From positions 1-64,000 of the forward strand of contig JADLHA010000019.1 in NCBI GenBank assembly GCA_020848995.1: a DNA stretch of 64,000 bases, read 5' to 3'. The notes under the pieces were generated by a model. The model saw only the letters and a program-made list of their open reading frames with translations, ran no database searches and was not told where the DNA came from. Both the position numbers and the translations under genes were made by a program. Shown piece by piece: positions 41,473 through 52,242 of the stretch (positions are counted from its first letter, which is position 1; every line of letters starts with the position of its first letter). Source of the DNA: Saprospiraceae bacterium (lineage in GTDB: Bacteria; Bacteroidota; Bacteroidia; Chitinophagales; Saprospiraceae).

Positions 41473-41488
41473 ATGGCAGCGTTGACAA

Positions 41489-41509
41489 ATTTGACTGGTT
41501 GCGTCAAAT
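41489..41509. promoter_or_regulatory. Candidate BlaI operator
   Basis: ATTTGAC-N7-GTCAAAT 17 bp upstream of the blaI-like ATG. Confidence 0.5.
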
Positions 41510-41614
41510 CTACGAAACAATTCGTATTATTTAAACAAATTTTAACGCACATGCGGTCATTCCTTCCCTGAACAGGTCATGGAAAATGGATAGAGCCTGA
41601 TGAAAAATGGAGTC

Positions 41615-44233
41615 CTACCGGATTCCTGCCTTCTCAAACCACAGCATGCGCGTCGCACCCGAATGCGTGCGCAACAACAGCCCGTATTGCCCACCAGGCA
41701 ATCCATCGAGGGATAAGTGTTCTACAGGCTCCATCCTTTTCAGCAGGCGACCGGAACCGTCGATCAGTTGCATCTCCGCCAGCGCACCCCAACGCGTAGC
41801 GCGCAGCGTGATCCATTGGTCCGCAGGACTCGGGTACAGGTAGTAGTGAATGCCTTCGAGCCATTCCTCGGTTGCAGTATTGACCTCCACCCGGAATGGG
41901 AAATCCGCTATGCACCCGTTTGCATCTACTACCCTCAAGGTGTAATCTCCGGCAACCAGCGAGTCCCTCTGTTGCCCACTTACGGTCGCCGTATAGGGCG
42001 GTACGCCCCCGGTAATGACCAGGTTTTCAAGTCCCCCGTTATTCTTTCCCGGAGAAGCGGGGCGCACGCTGAAATTTGCCTTCAGCGCTTCAGGTTCAGA
42101 GAGCACAAAGGTAAACTCGGATTCCGTCTGCCTCGACGAGGTGATGGTCAGTTTATAGGTACCTGAACTAACGTTTGTTAGTGCTGGAGTTGTATCTCCC
42201 GTATTCCACCGAAAGCGAAAGGGGTCGGCCCCGAGGAGGTCTTCGACGGAGATGGATCCCTTTCCTCCGTTACAGGGTATGCTGTCAAAACGAACTTTGG
42301 TGATCTCCGGAACCGAACAGTCGTAAGGTATGTCTTTGCAGAGCACATCCGAGTCGCATTCTCCGATAGCGATCATGCAAATTCGCACCGTAGGGGCACT
42401 GCAATCGAGTACGTAGTTCACTTCGTTGCCAGACAGGGTGTCCTTACCGATGATCCACAGTGCATCGCCTGCATTTTTCGACTCGGAGCGGAGCATGATG
42501 AATTCGTAATCTTTGCTGACGCTGAAGTCTGCACTTGGGGCAAGGCTGAGTTGTTTGGTGAGGGTGTCGCGGATTCCCGCAGACAGGTTGTCGTAACGTC
42601 CGCTGGCGCTGACTTCCTGCCGGACTGCGCGCACCAGGTATTCATACCGGAAACCAGCCTGCAGGCAGGAGTCGGTATACGTGGTGTCGGTTAACCCACT
42701 GGCGATCACGTCAAACTGGGTGTTGCCCTCGATCTTGCGGCTGATCGTGTACCCGCCGGTGGCACCGGTTACTTTTCTCCACAGCAGTCGGATGGAATTG
42801 CCGGTTTCCGATAGACGAAGCTGTGATGGCCCCGCCCAGGGATGCAGCCGCAGGCTGGGGTCACCCATGAGGGCGATGTGGATTTGGCGCGCAAAGTTTC
42901 CTGCAACATAAGTCGATTGGTTGTTCATGCTGGTTCGCGCAGCGTACCCGATGGTCTCCCCAAGCCCCATATGGTGCAATACCCAAAGCGGTCTTCCCGA
43001 CCAGCCGTTTGACAATACCGTCCCGCTGGCCAGGGCGGCCCGGAGAAAATTGTTCGGACTATCCCAGTCGCCGAAGTAACTTCCAAACAAAAAGGTAAAT
43101 ACCGTCTGAAGGCTGTCGGTAGCCATGTTGGCCGTATTGGAAATTCCGTTGGCACTTGTATAACTGCCACTCCCCGCACCGAAGGAACAGAGGTAGGATT
43201 TTTTGAGCAGGCTGTCGCGGTAGCTTCCGTACACCACATTCTGGGGTCCAAAGAAACTCGAAAAATTTTTCATCCCGCTTTGGCCGAAGGCCTCCGCCTG
43301 GAAGTTAAAGTTGTCCTGCACGATCCCGCTTCGCTGGGCAGGGATCTGCCCGGTGCGCCACCTGTGGTTTTTATTGAGGTAGTTTCTCAGCAACTCGATT
43401 TCCGGTTTATTCAGTGCGGTCATGTTGAAAAAATCGACCCTTCCCACTTCGAGGTCTGCATCTGAAGGCAGGTTGGTCTGGTCAAATTTTCCATCTCCCG
43501 GGACATTCCGGTTGGCTTCCCGGCTGGCCGCCGCGTTGTCGACCATTAAATCCGTCCAGATGCCATCGAGATCGGCATAGTAAACGTCGGCCGGCCAGGC
43601 CCCTATGTGGTCGGGATGCGCATCCGGAGCCAGGTTTCCCGAATAGGGAACTTTGACATGCCCCAAAATGAAAACCGCGCGCAGATCCGGATGGATGAGT
43701 TTGAGGTCGCCGATGCGCTTGCGGATGTCGACGACCGACTGGCGCGAATCGGGGACAAAATTCAATACGTTCCACCCTTCGTTGGCCAGGTCGCTCTTCC
43801 AGGTAGCGATTTCCGCAACGAGCTGGGCGTTGACTGCGCTATCGACGAGCAGCAAAATGCTCCCGTTCCAATTCTGCGCGGGAAGGCCGGTGGAGGCATA
43901 CACGTAGCCCGATCCCGTTACCGAGGTGCTGCTGCGGACCACCCGGTATTCGTAAGCTTTCCCCTTTTCCACGGTCTTGTCGACATATAAGGTAGAGTCT
44001 GCAGGCAAGGTCGCCCGTACGGTTCCCCAGGAAGAGCTTCCTTTGTTCTTGCGGAATACGGTGTACCCGGTGGCATTCGCATCGTTGACCCATTGAAGGG
44101 TGATCTCGGGAGGATTTTCCGAAGTTTCCACCCAGATCTGAACGGAGGCTTTGATGCTGTAGTTCTGGGCCTGAATGCATGGGGCAAAGGCAATGAGTGC
44201 GGCAATGGCTAACCAGGAATACGGGCGGTGCAT
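41615..44233 (-). CDS. Large secreted protein with C25-like region, fibronectin III-like modules and T9SS C-terminus
   Basis: Signal peptide; ADVYYADLDGIW..; Fn3-like ATGYTVFRKN; C-terminal LYPSPADQWITLRA.. Confidence 0.75.
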   Translation of the reverse strand: MHRPYSWLAIAALIAFAPCIQAQNYSIKASVQIWVETSENPPEITLQWVNDANATGYTVFRKNKGSSSWGTVRATLPADSTLYVDKTVEKGKAYEYRVVRSSTSVTGSGYVYASTGLPAQNWNGSILLLVDSAVNAQLVAEIATWKSDLANEGWNVLNFVPDSRQSVVDIRKRIGDLKLIHPDLRAVFILGHVKVPYSGNLAPDAHPDHIGAWPADVYYADLDGIWTDLMVDNAAASREANRNVPGDGKFDQTNLPSDADLEVGRVDFFNMTALNKPEIELLRNYLNKNHRWRTGQIPAQRSGIVQDNFNFQAEAFGQSGMKNFSSFFGPQNVVYGSYRDSLLKKSYLCSFGAGSGSYTSANGISNTANMATDSLQTVFTFLFGSYFGDWDSPNNFLRAALASGTVLSNGWSGRPLWVLHHMGLGETIGYAARTSMNNQSTYVAGNFARQIHIALMGDPSLRLHPWAGPSQLRLSETGNSIRLLWRKVTGATGGYTISRKIEGNTQFDVIASGLTDTTYTDSCLQAGFRYEYLVRAVRQEVSASGRYDNLSAGIRDTLTKQLSLAPSADFSVSKDYEFIMLRSESKNAGDALWIIGKDTLSGNEVNYVLDCSAPTVRICMIAIGECDSDVLCKDIPYDCSVPEITKVRFDSIPCNGGKGSISVEDLLGADPFRFRWNTGDTTPALTNVSSGTYKLTITSSRQTESEFTFVLSEPEALKANFSVRPASPGKNNGGLENLVITGGVPPYTATVSGQQRDSLVAGDYTLRVVDANGCIADFPFRVEVNTATEEWLEGIHYYLYPSPADQWITLRATRWGALAEMQLIDGSGRLLKRMEPVEHLSLDGLPGGQYGLLLRTHSGATRMLWFEKAGIR

Positions 44234-44386
44234 AGGCGACTTTTGAATCGTGAAAATAATGGAATTCTTCTGATCGGGTCGCGATATTTCAACTCCTAAA
44301 TGCTCAATTTGAGGCTGGTTTTGAACCAAATTGATCAAAACGGAGTTTTTCGAGGTGCCCATTATCTTTGCACCCATTTATTCTAT

Positions 44387-45430
44387 ATGCACCAGGCTTC
44401 CGACACCGATTTTCTGGAAAAAGTCAAAATGGCCCTCCAAACCATCAAACCCTGGCAAAAGACCGATGGCAAAAAGGCCGGTTCCCAATTATTGACTTCC
44501 TTCGGCCCCTTTTTACTGCTCTGGGTTGTGATTTACCTGGTTTGGGACCTCAATGCCTGGGCAGCCATTGGTCTGAGTTTGGTCAACGCCCTGTTTTTGG
44601 TGCGCATATTCATCATCCAGCACGACTGCGGACACCAAAGTTTTGTTTCCAACGGCGGCCTGAGAAAGCTGATCGGTCATGCCTGCAGCCTGATGAGTTC
44701 CATCCCCTACACCTACTGGGCGGGATCACACCAGTTTCACCACGCCAACAACGGTCGCCTCGAAGTAAGAGATATTGGCGACATCGACACCCTTACGGTG
44801 CGCGAATACGCGGCCCTCAGCCGCTGGGGCCGGTTTCGCTACCGCCTGTACCGGTCTCCGCTGGTGATGTTCTTCCTGGGGCCCATTTACTACGTCTTCA
44901 TTCACAACCGCCTGCCTCTCATCCACCTGCCTGAATTCCGCAAATTCCGGCCTGGCCTCCTGCTGAGCAATGTGACTTACCTGACGGTATTGATCTCCCT
45001 GTGCTTTTTGCTCGACTGGCAGAAATTTCTTGCCATACACGCCATCATCCTGTGTGCTTTTGCCGTAGTGGCCATCTGGTTTTTCTACGTACAGCACCAG
45101 CACGAACACGGATATAAGCATTGGCGCGACAAATGGGAATTTGCACACGCCGCCGTGCAGGGAAGCAGCTTTTACAGGCTTCCACGATGGCTGAACTGGT
45201 TTACGGGCAACATCGCCTACCACCACATCCACCACCTCAACCCGGCGATTCCGAACTACCACCTACGCCAATGCATGGAGGCCATTCCCTGGTTTAGCCG
45301 GTACACCACAGAAATCCGCTTTTTTGAGAGCCTGCGGCTCGCAGGCCACAAGCTCTGGGACGAACAGAGCGAGCGCATGATCGGATTCAGGGAATATGCT
45401 CGGATGCAACGCATGGGAGCGGTGCTGTAG
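44387..45430 (+). CDS. Fatty acid desaturase
   Basis: HDCGHQS, HQFHH, HIHHLNP histidine boxes; TATCTTTG promoter at 44363-44370. Confidence 0.95.
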   Translation: MHQASDTDFLEKVKMALQTIKPWQKTDGKKAGSQLLTSFGPFLLLWVVIYLVWDLNAWAAIGLSLVNALFLVRIFIIQHDCGHQSFVSNGGLRKLIGHACSLMSSIPYTYWAGSHQFHHANNGRLEVRDIGDIDTLTVREYAALSRWGRFRYRLYRSPLVMFFLGPIYYVFIHNRLPLIHLPEFRKFRPGLLLSNVTYLTVLISLCFLLDWQKFLAIHAIILCAFAVVAIWFFYVQHQHEHGYKHWRDKWEFAHAAVQGSSFYRLPRWLNWFTGNIAYHHIHHLNPAIPNYHLRQCMEAIPWFSRYTTEIRFFESLRLAGHKLWDEQSERMIGFREYARMQRMGAVL

Positions 45431-45668
45431 TCCCCCCACTGTGTGAGTCGTATTGCCCCGGAAAGTTTCTGCCCATAGCAAATTTCCTCCCCGACCGGCT
45501 AAAGGCCTTGTCCTGAAAAAGGAATTAGCCTTGAAATTTCCGCCCTCCTGAAAATTTTTTAAAAATTTCTCTTCCCGGATGAACGCAATTTAAAAAAAGC
45601 GGGTTATATGGATTCAGCCAACCCTCCGAGACCAGCTTGTCTTAAATCACCTACTAAATACGTTCACC

Positions 45669-46304
45669 ATGGAAAAAAGACATCAGGTTCACAACTTAAT
45701 TGTTTTAGATGAAAGCGGCTCGATGGCATCCATCAAGGCGTCCATCATCCGGGGATTCAACGAAGTGGTTCAAAACATTCAGGGGATGGAAGTTCAATTT
45801 CCCGAACAGGAACACTTCATTTCATTTTACTCTTTTAACGGATTGGCGCTGAAAGAACATTTTTTCAACTATGCCGCAAAGTCCCTCACTCAAATCGACG
45901 AGAAAACCTACAATCCTTCAAACAGTACACCCCTGTTTGATGCCCTGGGCGCCAGCATCAACAAGTTGAAAAAATTACTGGCCGACCAGACGGATTACAA
46001 TGTGCTGGTAACCATTCTTACGGATGGAGAAGAAAATGCTTCGGAGGAGTATTCCGGCAATGATGTAAAGGCCCTCATTGAAGAATTAAAACCCAACGGA
46101 TGGATATTTACATACATCGGCACTGACCACGATGTTGAAAAAATGGCAGATTCCCTTTCCATCAACCAGTCCATGGTTTGGGACAAAAGCGAAGCCGGAA
46201 TGGCATCCATGTTTGCTCAAGACCGCCATTTCAGAATGGCCGTCTACTCGAAAATCAGCGTCGAGCTGTTTAAAGATGCTAAAAAAGATAAATCTGAAGT
46301 TTAG
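45669..46304 (+). CDS. vWA domain-containing protein
   Basis: LDESGSMASIK MIDAS motif; ILTDGEEN. Confidence 0.92.
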   Translation: MEKRHQVHNLIVLDESGSMASIKASIIRGFNEVVQNIQGMEVQFPEQEHFISFYSFNGLALKEHFFNYAAKSLTQIDEKTYNPSNSTPLFDALGASINKLKKLLADQTDYNVLVTILTDGEENASEEYSGNDVKALIEELKPNGWIFTYIGTDHDVEKMADSLSINQSMVWDKSEAGMASMFAQDRHFRMAVYSKISVELFKDAKKDKSEV

Positions 46305-46460
46305 CAACTTTTGTTTTCTATGCTTCTTCCGGATGCTGCTTTGACAAAGCTGCTCAGGTGAATCGAAAAGGGATGGAGCCCATGCTTAGCCGGCATGGGC
46401 CTTCCCAAACCTGCTTGCGGACAGAATTGTTCCGTCCCGGTCTCAACGGTTATTTAACAG

Positions 46461-46958
46461 ATGAAAAATAAAAAGAACATTAAACTTCCTTTGACCCCTG
46501 CAGAAAAAGCAAATTTGAGAAAGAACAACATCAAACTTGCTGATGTGCACACGTTCACTGCGGACGAACTGGAAGTTTTGCTCAAAGCAACACCCCGTAG
46601 GGCAAGGGAGATCCGTGCCCTGGCTGAATTTCAAACGGTTCCTTCTATCGGGATCCGGTTTGCGGAAGACCTGGTGTTTATGGGTTACTATGCGCTCAAA
46701 GAGCTTAAAAATAAAGACGGTGCCAGGCTTACTGAGGAATACGAACGCAAAAAAGCCTATTGGATTGACCCCTGCGTCGAAGACCAGTTCAGACTCGTCG
46801 TCTACTTTGCCAATACCTGCGACGCGTCCAAATCCTGGTGGGACTTTGCTCCAGAACGCAAAAAATACCGTTCGGAAAACGGGTATCCCGCAGACCGCCC
46901 TCAAAAAGCGTGGTATGAAACGCTTGGAACTGGACGCAAAGCACCTGACACCTGCTGA
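46461..46958 (+). CDS. Helix-hairpin-helix Cdd1-family protein
   Basis: FQTVPSIGIRFAEDLVFMGYYALKELKNKDGARLTEEYE; DPCVEDQFRLVVYFA. Confidence 0.8.
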   Translation: MKNKKNIKLPLTPAEKANLRKNNIKLADVHTFTADELEVLLKATPRRAREIRALAEFQTVPSIGIRFAEDLVFMGYYALKELKNKDGARLTEEYERKKAYWIDPCVEDQFRLVVYFANTCDASKSWWDFAPERKKYRSENGYPADRPQKAWYETLGTGRKAPDTC

Positions 46959-47131
46959 CTTTACAGGACGAGCGCTCCCAATGTCGCATCTATGCAAAAC
47001 TTTGGACGGCCCCCTTCAGTCAGTATTCCTTAGCTTTTTCTAACAGGCTCATTGCTTTCTGCATTTGAACGCACGCTGCAGTCCCTAACGGATCATTTAC
47101 TAACGTATGTTAGTTTGTCAACGGGAAATCC

Positions 47132-47611
47132 TCACCGTTTGAGCGGAGTGCCGTCTTCCGGCAGCACGTGTACCGGAAAGTTGACTGATTTGGCAATGAA
47201 GCACATGGCATGTGCCTGAGCATGGAGCCCGGTCAGACGGTCCTTTGCATCCTGGCAGGCCAGACGGACGGAAGGTCTCAGCACGACTCCGGTAAAACGT
47301 CCACTGCCATCGCTTTCTTCCTGCATCCATCCTTCCGGCTGGTCTGTATAGTCCGTTACGACAACGCCCGCTTCTGAGCACAGGTGAAGGAACCAAAGCA
47401 TGTGGCAGGCTGACAGCGCTGCAACCAGCAGCTCCTCGGGATTGTAGGCTGACGGGTCGCCCCTGAATACCGGATCAGAAGATCCTTCAATTTCCGGTTT
47501 CCCGCGTGCGGAGATCCGGTGGCATCTTCCATAATCTTCATATCCACTGGTGCCGGTACCCAGGTTGCCGGTCCAAACAACAGTTAGCTGGTAGCGGTGA
47601 GTCAGGTCCAT
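47132..47611 (-). CDS. OsmC family protein
   Basis: PEELLVAALSACHMLWFLHLCSEAGVVVTDYTD. Confidence 0.92.
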   Translation of the reverse strand: MDLTHRYQLTVVWTGNLGTGTSGYEDYGRCHRISARGKPEIEGSSDPVFRGDPSAYNPEELLVAALSACHMLWFLHLCSEAGVVVTDYTDQPEGWMQEESDGSGRFTGVVLRPSVRLACQDAKDRLTGLHAQAHAMCFIAKSVNFPVHVLPEDGTPLKR

Positions 47612-48303
47612 GGGTTCTCCCTTTTGTCCGCATCACGGCCTTCAGGCCTGACTGCGCGGATGACTACAAAGCCTCCTCTGTCGTGGCCGGGAGACGGCGC
47701 TTCAAAATTATCCGGATCGGCAGTAGATAGGGTCTGCCAGCTACCGGTACTTTCAAAACCGCTCTTTGCGAGCAGTGCAAAAATCTCTTCGGGCGTGTAA
47801 AGGCGGGCATGGCGAAAGTAGGCATTTTCGGCGGCGTGGCTTGCGTAGCGCTGACCCAGAGCACTTAGGGCCGAAAGGATGCCGAGTACGAACACACCAC
47901 CCGGACGCAGGATGCGGTGTACTTCTGCAAAAGCACGAGTGGGATTTTCCAAAAAACATACGGTCGTTATCATGGCCGCATAGTCAAAACGCGCGTCCTC
48001 AAACGGGAGCGTTTCCGCCACGGCCCTCACCACGCGTAATCCGCGGGCTTCGGCAATGCGGGCCATCCCTTCTGCGGGCTCTACCCCTGTACCCATCCCC
48101 AAGGCCAGGGAAAAACGGCCCGTGCCCGCTCCAATTTCCACGCCATCGCCTTGCTGTGGCATGGCAGCTTTCAACGCGGAAAGTTCAGAGGCGAAGGCCT
48201 CCGGATGGCGGTCATACCAGGCATCGTAGTCCTCTGCCCCCTCGTCGAAAACGCGAATGGCCTCCCGCATGGGTTCGGATTCTTCGTGATTGATGACCGT
48301 CAT
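47602..48303 (-). CDS. Class I SAM-dependent methyltransferase
   Basis: GVEIGAGTGRFSLALGMGTGVEPAEGMARIA; ILRPGGVFVLGIL. Confidence 0.93.
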   Translation of the reverse strand: MTVINHEESEPMREAIRVFDEGAEDYDAWYDRHPEAFASELSALKAAMPQQGDGVEIGAGTGRFSLALGMGTGVEPAEGMARIAEARGLRVVRAVAETLPFEDARFDYAAMITTVCFLENPTRAFAEVHRILRPGGVFVLGILSALSALGQRYASHAAENAYFRHARLYTPEEIFALLAKSGFESTGSWQTLSTADPDNFEAPSPGHDRGGFVVIRAVRPEGRDADKRENPWT

Positions 48304-48535
48304 TTCTTCAAAACTAGCCTTCCGCCAAGTTAGCCAATTGTTGGCGATGTCTGAAAAGATTTCTCCGGGATGTCTCCCCACGCACACTGCGCACCGGATT
48401 TTTACAATGCGCGAGTGTCCGCGTTTTCCCCCCAAGGATCGCAGATTTTGTCCTTAACTACCTTGCGTCAAACGGATTCCTGTCCGCCCGGAACAGGCTA
48501 GTCCCCTCTCCAACGGTCCAAACTCCACCTCCTAG

Positions 48536-48583
48536 ATATAACTCAAGTTATATTGCACATCCCTGCTGCTTGCATCAATTTTG
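48536..48583 (+). promoter_or_regulatory. Dyad/promoter site A of putative LuxR-RR regulon
   Basis: ATATAACT-CA-AGTTATAT, then TATATT + 25 nt + TTTGCAT. Confidence 0.6.
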
Positions 48584-49039
48584 CATTCGCTCAACCTTAC
48601 TACACGATGATATCCTCCCTTTGTCTGCTCCACAACCCCATCAAACTTACGGGTGTTAGCGCTGGGATTCCGCAAAAAGGGGAAAAACACCCCGGGAAAA
48701 GGGGGAAAGCGCCGGTGGTGCTTGTTTACTTTTTCTCTATTTTTGTTCGTCTGCCGGTGCTCTGGGAAAGCTCCTTCCCAACCCTGTCCTGACCCCCGAT
48801 TGAATCATGACTGAAAAAACCATTGATCCCTGCAGTTCGACGATCCCGTGTGTGGTTCATTTGAATCCATTCATTTTATTTTCCACCGGCTTCCACCGCT
48901 TTGCTACACAAGCCCACGAAGCTCCATGTCTGGGCTTTGCACCTTGCAAGACTCCTTCAGTTCGGATCATTCCTTTTGGACCGTGCAAGCCATTCTTCCT
49001 GCCAACGCGAATTCTTTCACTTATTCATACCCCATCATC

Positions 49040-49600
49040 ATGAAAACTTTTTTTGCTTTCCGAACTTTTTCGCTTACTACCCTTTGCGGCATCCTGTTAA
49101 CCTCCACCGCCTTCCTGTTCTTTTCACAATGCAAACAGGCGCAGGAAAAGGAAATGGCCGCTCCGGCCGGGTCATCGGGTTCTGTCGCTGCCGATGCGCC
49201 AAAGGGTATTTTCCTGGCTGAGATGCCTGCCGTCGATACCTCGGTTGCAAAACTGATGATCGAACAATGGGTTCAGATCGTCGGCGGTCTGAGAAATGTA
49301 CAAAGTGACAGCGTTGAGCATGCAGTCATTTTTCCGAGAACCTCCATTAGCAATTTGCTCCAGTCGATTCCCAATCAGGGTGCTCTGGTACTCCATTTTG
49401 GAAACTACGCAGACACTCCCGCTGTCAGGAGCTATCTGCAGGCAAATGGCAAAATGGAATACCTCAATAAATTTTCCGTCATCATGGCCGTTCTCGATTC
49501 AGCGGGCAATTACGTTGATCAGCCCCTGGTTAACCTGGGGGGGCTCTGTCCGCCTGATTGTCCCAAAGGCAGTGTGCGCTTGCGGCAATTTGGTTATTGA
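49040..49600 (+). CDS. Hypothetical lipoprotein upstream of two-component system
   Basis: Signal peptide with FFSQC lipobox. Confidence 0.65.
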   Translation: MKTFFAFRTFSLTTLCGILLTSTAFLFFSQCKQAQEKEMAAPAGSSGSVAADAPKGIFLAEMPAVDTSVAKLMIEQWVQIVGGLRNVQSDSVEHAVIFPRTSISNLLQSIPNQGALVLHFGNYADTPAVRSYLQANGKMEYLNKFSVIMAVLDSAGNYVDQPLVNLGGLCPPDCPKGSVRLRQFGY

Positions 49601-49626
49601 TCTTGCAGGAGCCACTGGTAAGACAG

Positions 49627-50274
49627 ATGGACCTCTATAGGGACCTGATCCTGGTCGCTTGTGTCCTGGAAGGCATTGTTAGGCTTCAGGGAAAGAGAAG
49701 CCTTACCTGCTTTTTTCCCTATATTTTCCTGATTGCCCTAGCTGAAAAAGTGCTGCGGCTCATGGTGCCGATGGAACACGGAACCAACTACTGGTTTTAT
49801 AACCTGCTCATCATCGTGCAGATCCAGTTTTTTGCTGCGTTCTATGCCACTGCCCCCACCTTGAGCAAGCAATCGCACAAGATCTGGATATTTTCCCTTT
49901 TGGTTTCGGCGATTTCCGCAGTCAATTTCCTTTGGGGTCAGGGCATGCACACGGTCAACAACATCAGTTACCTGTTGGGGTTGAGTTTTATTCTTTTACT
50001 GGTTGCCATGTATTTCAGAAATCTAATCTCGCAGGAACTTCCGGTCAATCTGCGCTCGGAGCCGCTGTTCTGGCTTTCAATAGGTATCCTGTTTTTTTAT
50101 GCTTCCTGTTTTCCCTACCTGGTCTTTGTCAACGCCATTGTCAGCAGCTCAGTTCCTGCATTCAAATCGCTTTACACCCTGGTTCAAATTGGAAATATTT
50201 TCCTAAGTTTGGCCTACATTATGGTTCCGCTATGTACGTTGACGACCAGGCGCTCCTGCAAAAAATCATATTGA
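49627..50274 (+). CDS. Hypothetical multi-TM membrane protein
   Basis: About six hydrophobic segments; 3' end overlaps histidine kinase ORF. Confidence 0.7.
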   Translation: MDLYRDLILVACVLEGIVRLQGKRSLTCFFPYIFLIALAEKVLRLMVPMEHGTNYWFYNLLIIVQIQFFAAFYATAPTLSKQSHKIWIFSLLVSAISAVNFLWGQGMHTVNNISYLLGLSFILLLVAMYFRNLISQELPVNLRSEPLFWLSIGILFFYASCFPYLVFVNAIVSSSVPAFKSLYTLVQIGNIFLSLAYIMVPLCTLTTRRSCKKSY

Positions 50275-51032
50275 CCGCATTCATCGTGCCGGTGGTCCTT
50301 GCAGGATTGCTGGTGGGCTTTCTGGTTTACTACCAGAAAAAGAAATATCAGCACAAGCTGGAGACGATGGCCCTTCAATTGCGCGAGCAACAGCTCCTGC
50401 TCGAAAAGCAGCAGGCGGTTGAACGGGAGCGCGACCGCATCGCAGGAGAGATGCACGATGACCTTGGCTCAGGACTTACCACCATACGTTATCTCAGTGA
50501 CCGGGCGTTTCACAAGGCGTCAGGAGAAAACGAAAAAGTGCAAATGCTCAAAATTGCTGAGTACAGCAGCCGATTGTTGAAAAACACGTCGGAGATCATC
50601 TGGGCGCTGAACCTGCGCTACGATACCCTTGGGAACCTGATCGCTTACCTGCGGCATTATGCTCATGAATACCTTGAGGAAAACCAAATTCCCTTGAGAT
50701 GGTCCCAGGATGGGCTCCCCGAGGAAAGCAAGATGAGTGGTGAGCGGAGAAGAAACATACACTTGTGCGTTAAAGAAGCCCTCCACAATTTGGTAAAACA
50801 CGCAAAGGCCAATAAAGTGGAAATCTCCTGCATGTTGGAAAACAACCAGGTATGCATGCGCATCGCCGACAACGGATGCGGTTTTGACCCGGAGCTCAAC
50901 GGCAACCTCGGCAACGGTTTGTACAATCTCCATCGGCGCATGGCGGTCGCCGGCGGCTCTGCATCCATAGAATCGGGTGACACAGGTTCCGTAGTCGTTT
51001 TGTCGTTTCCCGTCGCAGACGTTTCCATTTAA
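50232..51032 (+). CDS. Sensor histidine kinase (HisKA_3/NarX-LiaS type)
   Basis: ERERDRIAGEMHDDLGSGLTTIRYLSD H-box; NLVKHAKANKVEI N-box; DNGCGFDPELNGNLGNGLYNLHRR. Confidence 0.92.
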   Translation: MYVDDQALLQKIILTAFIVPVVLAGLLVGFLVYYQKKKYQHKLETMALQLREQQLLLEKQQAVERERDRIAGEMHDDLGSGLTTIRYLSDRAFHKASGENEKVQMLKIAEYSSRLLKNTSEIIWALNLRYDTLGNLIAYLRHYAHEYLEENQIPLRWSQDGLPEESKMSGERRRNIHLCVKEALHNLVKHAKANKVEISCMLENNQVCMRIADNGCGFDPELNGNLGNGLYNLHRRMAVAGGSASIESGDTGSVVVLSFPVADVSI

Positions 51033-51440
51033 CCACGGTTATATGTCCTTCCCCTCGGGAATTTCGAACTTTGCCTTCGCAGATGTAGCTTTTCAACCCG
51101 TGCTTCGGCAGCTACCGGATCGAATACCGCAAGGCGCGATTGATTTCAGAAACTGCCTACAGCAACAGGGCACAAGGATGTGGGGCTTATCAGCACGTGT
51201 CCGGCAAAAACGGCTCGCTTACAATTACCGCCTATGTTCCCCTTCTTCTGGCACCCATTGGGGTCAATGGGCATTCAGTGCGTTGCCAACAAACGGGACT
51301 CGTCCAGTAGGCGAGCATCATGAATTGTCCGATTTACTGAACCGCAACGTATTTATGCTTTCATTTCAGTACTTTTACCTGAATCCCATGACCCCGGCTA
51401 AAACCCCTTCCAGCTCCATTATGCTTCATCCGCTCCTGCC

Positions 51441-52064
51441 ATGATGACCATCGCCATCCTCGAAGACCTCAGGGATCTTGCCTCCATGATCCAGGAAATT
51501 GTCGAAGCCGAACCGGACATGTCTTGCAAGCAGGTGTATCACACCGCCGAAGATGCCATCCGCTTTTTGCCGCAAAATCCAACCGACCTTCTGGTTGTGG
51601 ACATTGGTCTCCCAAGAGCCAGCGGCATCGAAGCTATGCAAACCCTGGGTCTGCTCTGTCCGTCCATGCTGTTTTGCATGTTTACGGTTTACGAAGACGA
51701 CGAAAAGATCTTCAGGTCCCTGCAGGCCGGCGCCCGAGGCTACATCCTCAAAGGTTCCACCCCTGCACACATCGTTTCAGCCCTTAGAGAACTCTACCAT
51801 GGCGGCTCTCCCATGTCGGCGAGCATTGCCCGCCGCTTGCTGGAGCTGATCCGCAGGTTGCCCCCCATCCAAACCGCTGCAGCGCTCCCCATCACCCCTC
51901 GCGAGCGAGAATTGCTGGAATGGCTCTCCCAGGGCCTGCTGTACAAGGAAATATCGGATAAAATGGGCATCACCACCGGAACGGTCAAACAACACATCCA
52001 TAAAATCTATCAAAAACTGCACGTGACCAACCGGACGGAAGCAACGAATCGACTCAAGGGGTGA
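51441..52064 (+). CDS. LuxR/NarL-family response regulator
   Basis: REC domain with VVDIGLPRASG; LTPREREL-like ITPRERELLEWLSQGLLYKEISDKMGITTGTVKQHIHKIYQKLHV. Confidence 0.95.
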   Translation: MMTIAILEDLRDLASMIQEIVEAEPDMSCKQVYHTAEDAIRFLPQNPTDLLVVDIGLPRASGIEAMQTLGLLCPSMLFCMFTVYEDDEKIFRSLQAGARGYILKGSTPAHIVSALRELYHGGSPMSASIARRLLELIRRLPPIQTAAALPITPRERELLEWLSQGLLYKEISDKMGITTGTVKQHIHKIYQKLHVTNRTEATNRLKG

Positions 52065-52184
52065 ATTTTCCTTATTGCTAACGCTTGTTGTCCTCTCTAT
52101 CTCCTACGCTCCCCTTTGATCTTCTCTGAGCTCTGCTGCAAAGCACGATCCCGTTTTTGGGCGATTTAAGTCCATTGCTCCCCG

Positions 52185-52231
52185 TATAACCTAGGTTATA
52201 TTCCCCAACATGCATAGCGCTGTCACCTTTG
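52185..52231 (+). promoter_or_regulatory. Dyad/promoter site B
   Basis: Perfect palindrome TATAACCTAGGTTATA, then TATATT + 25 nt + TTTGCAT, 12 nt before ATG at 52243. Confidence 0.65.
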
Positions 52232-52242
52232 CATAAACTTCA

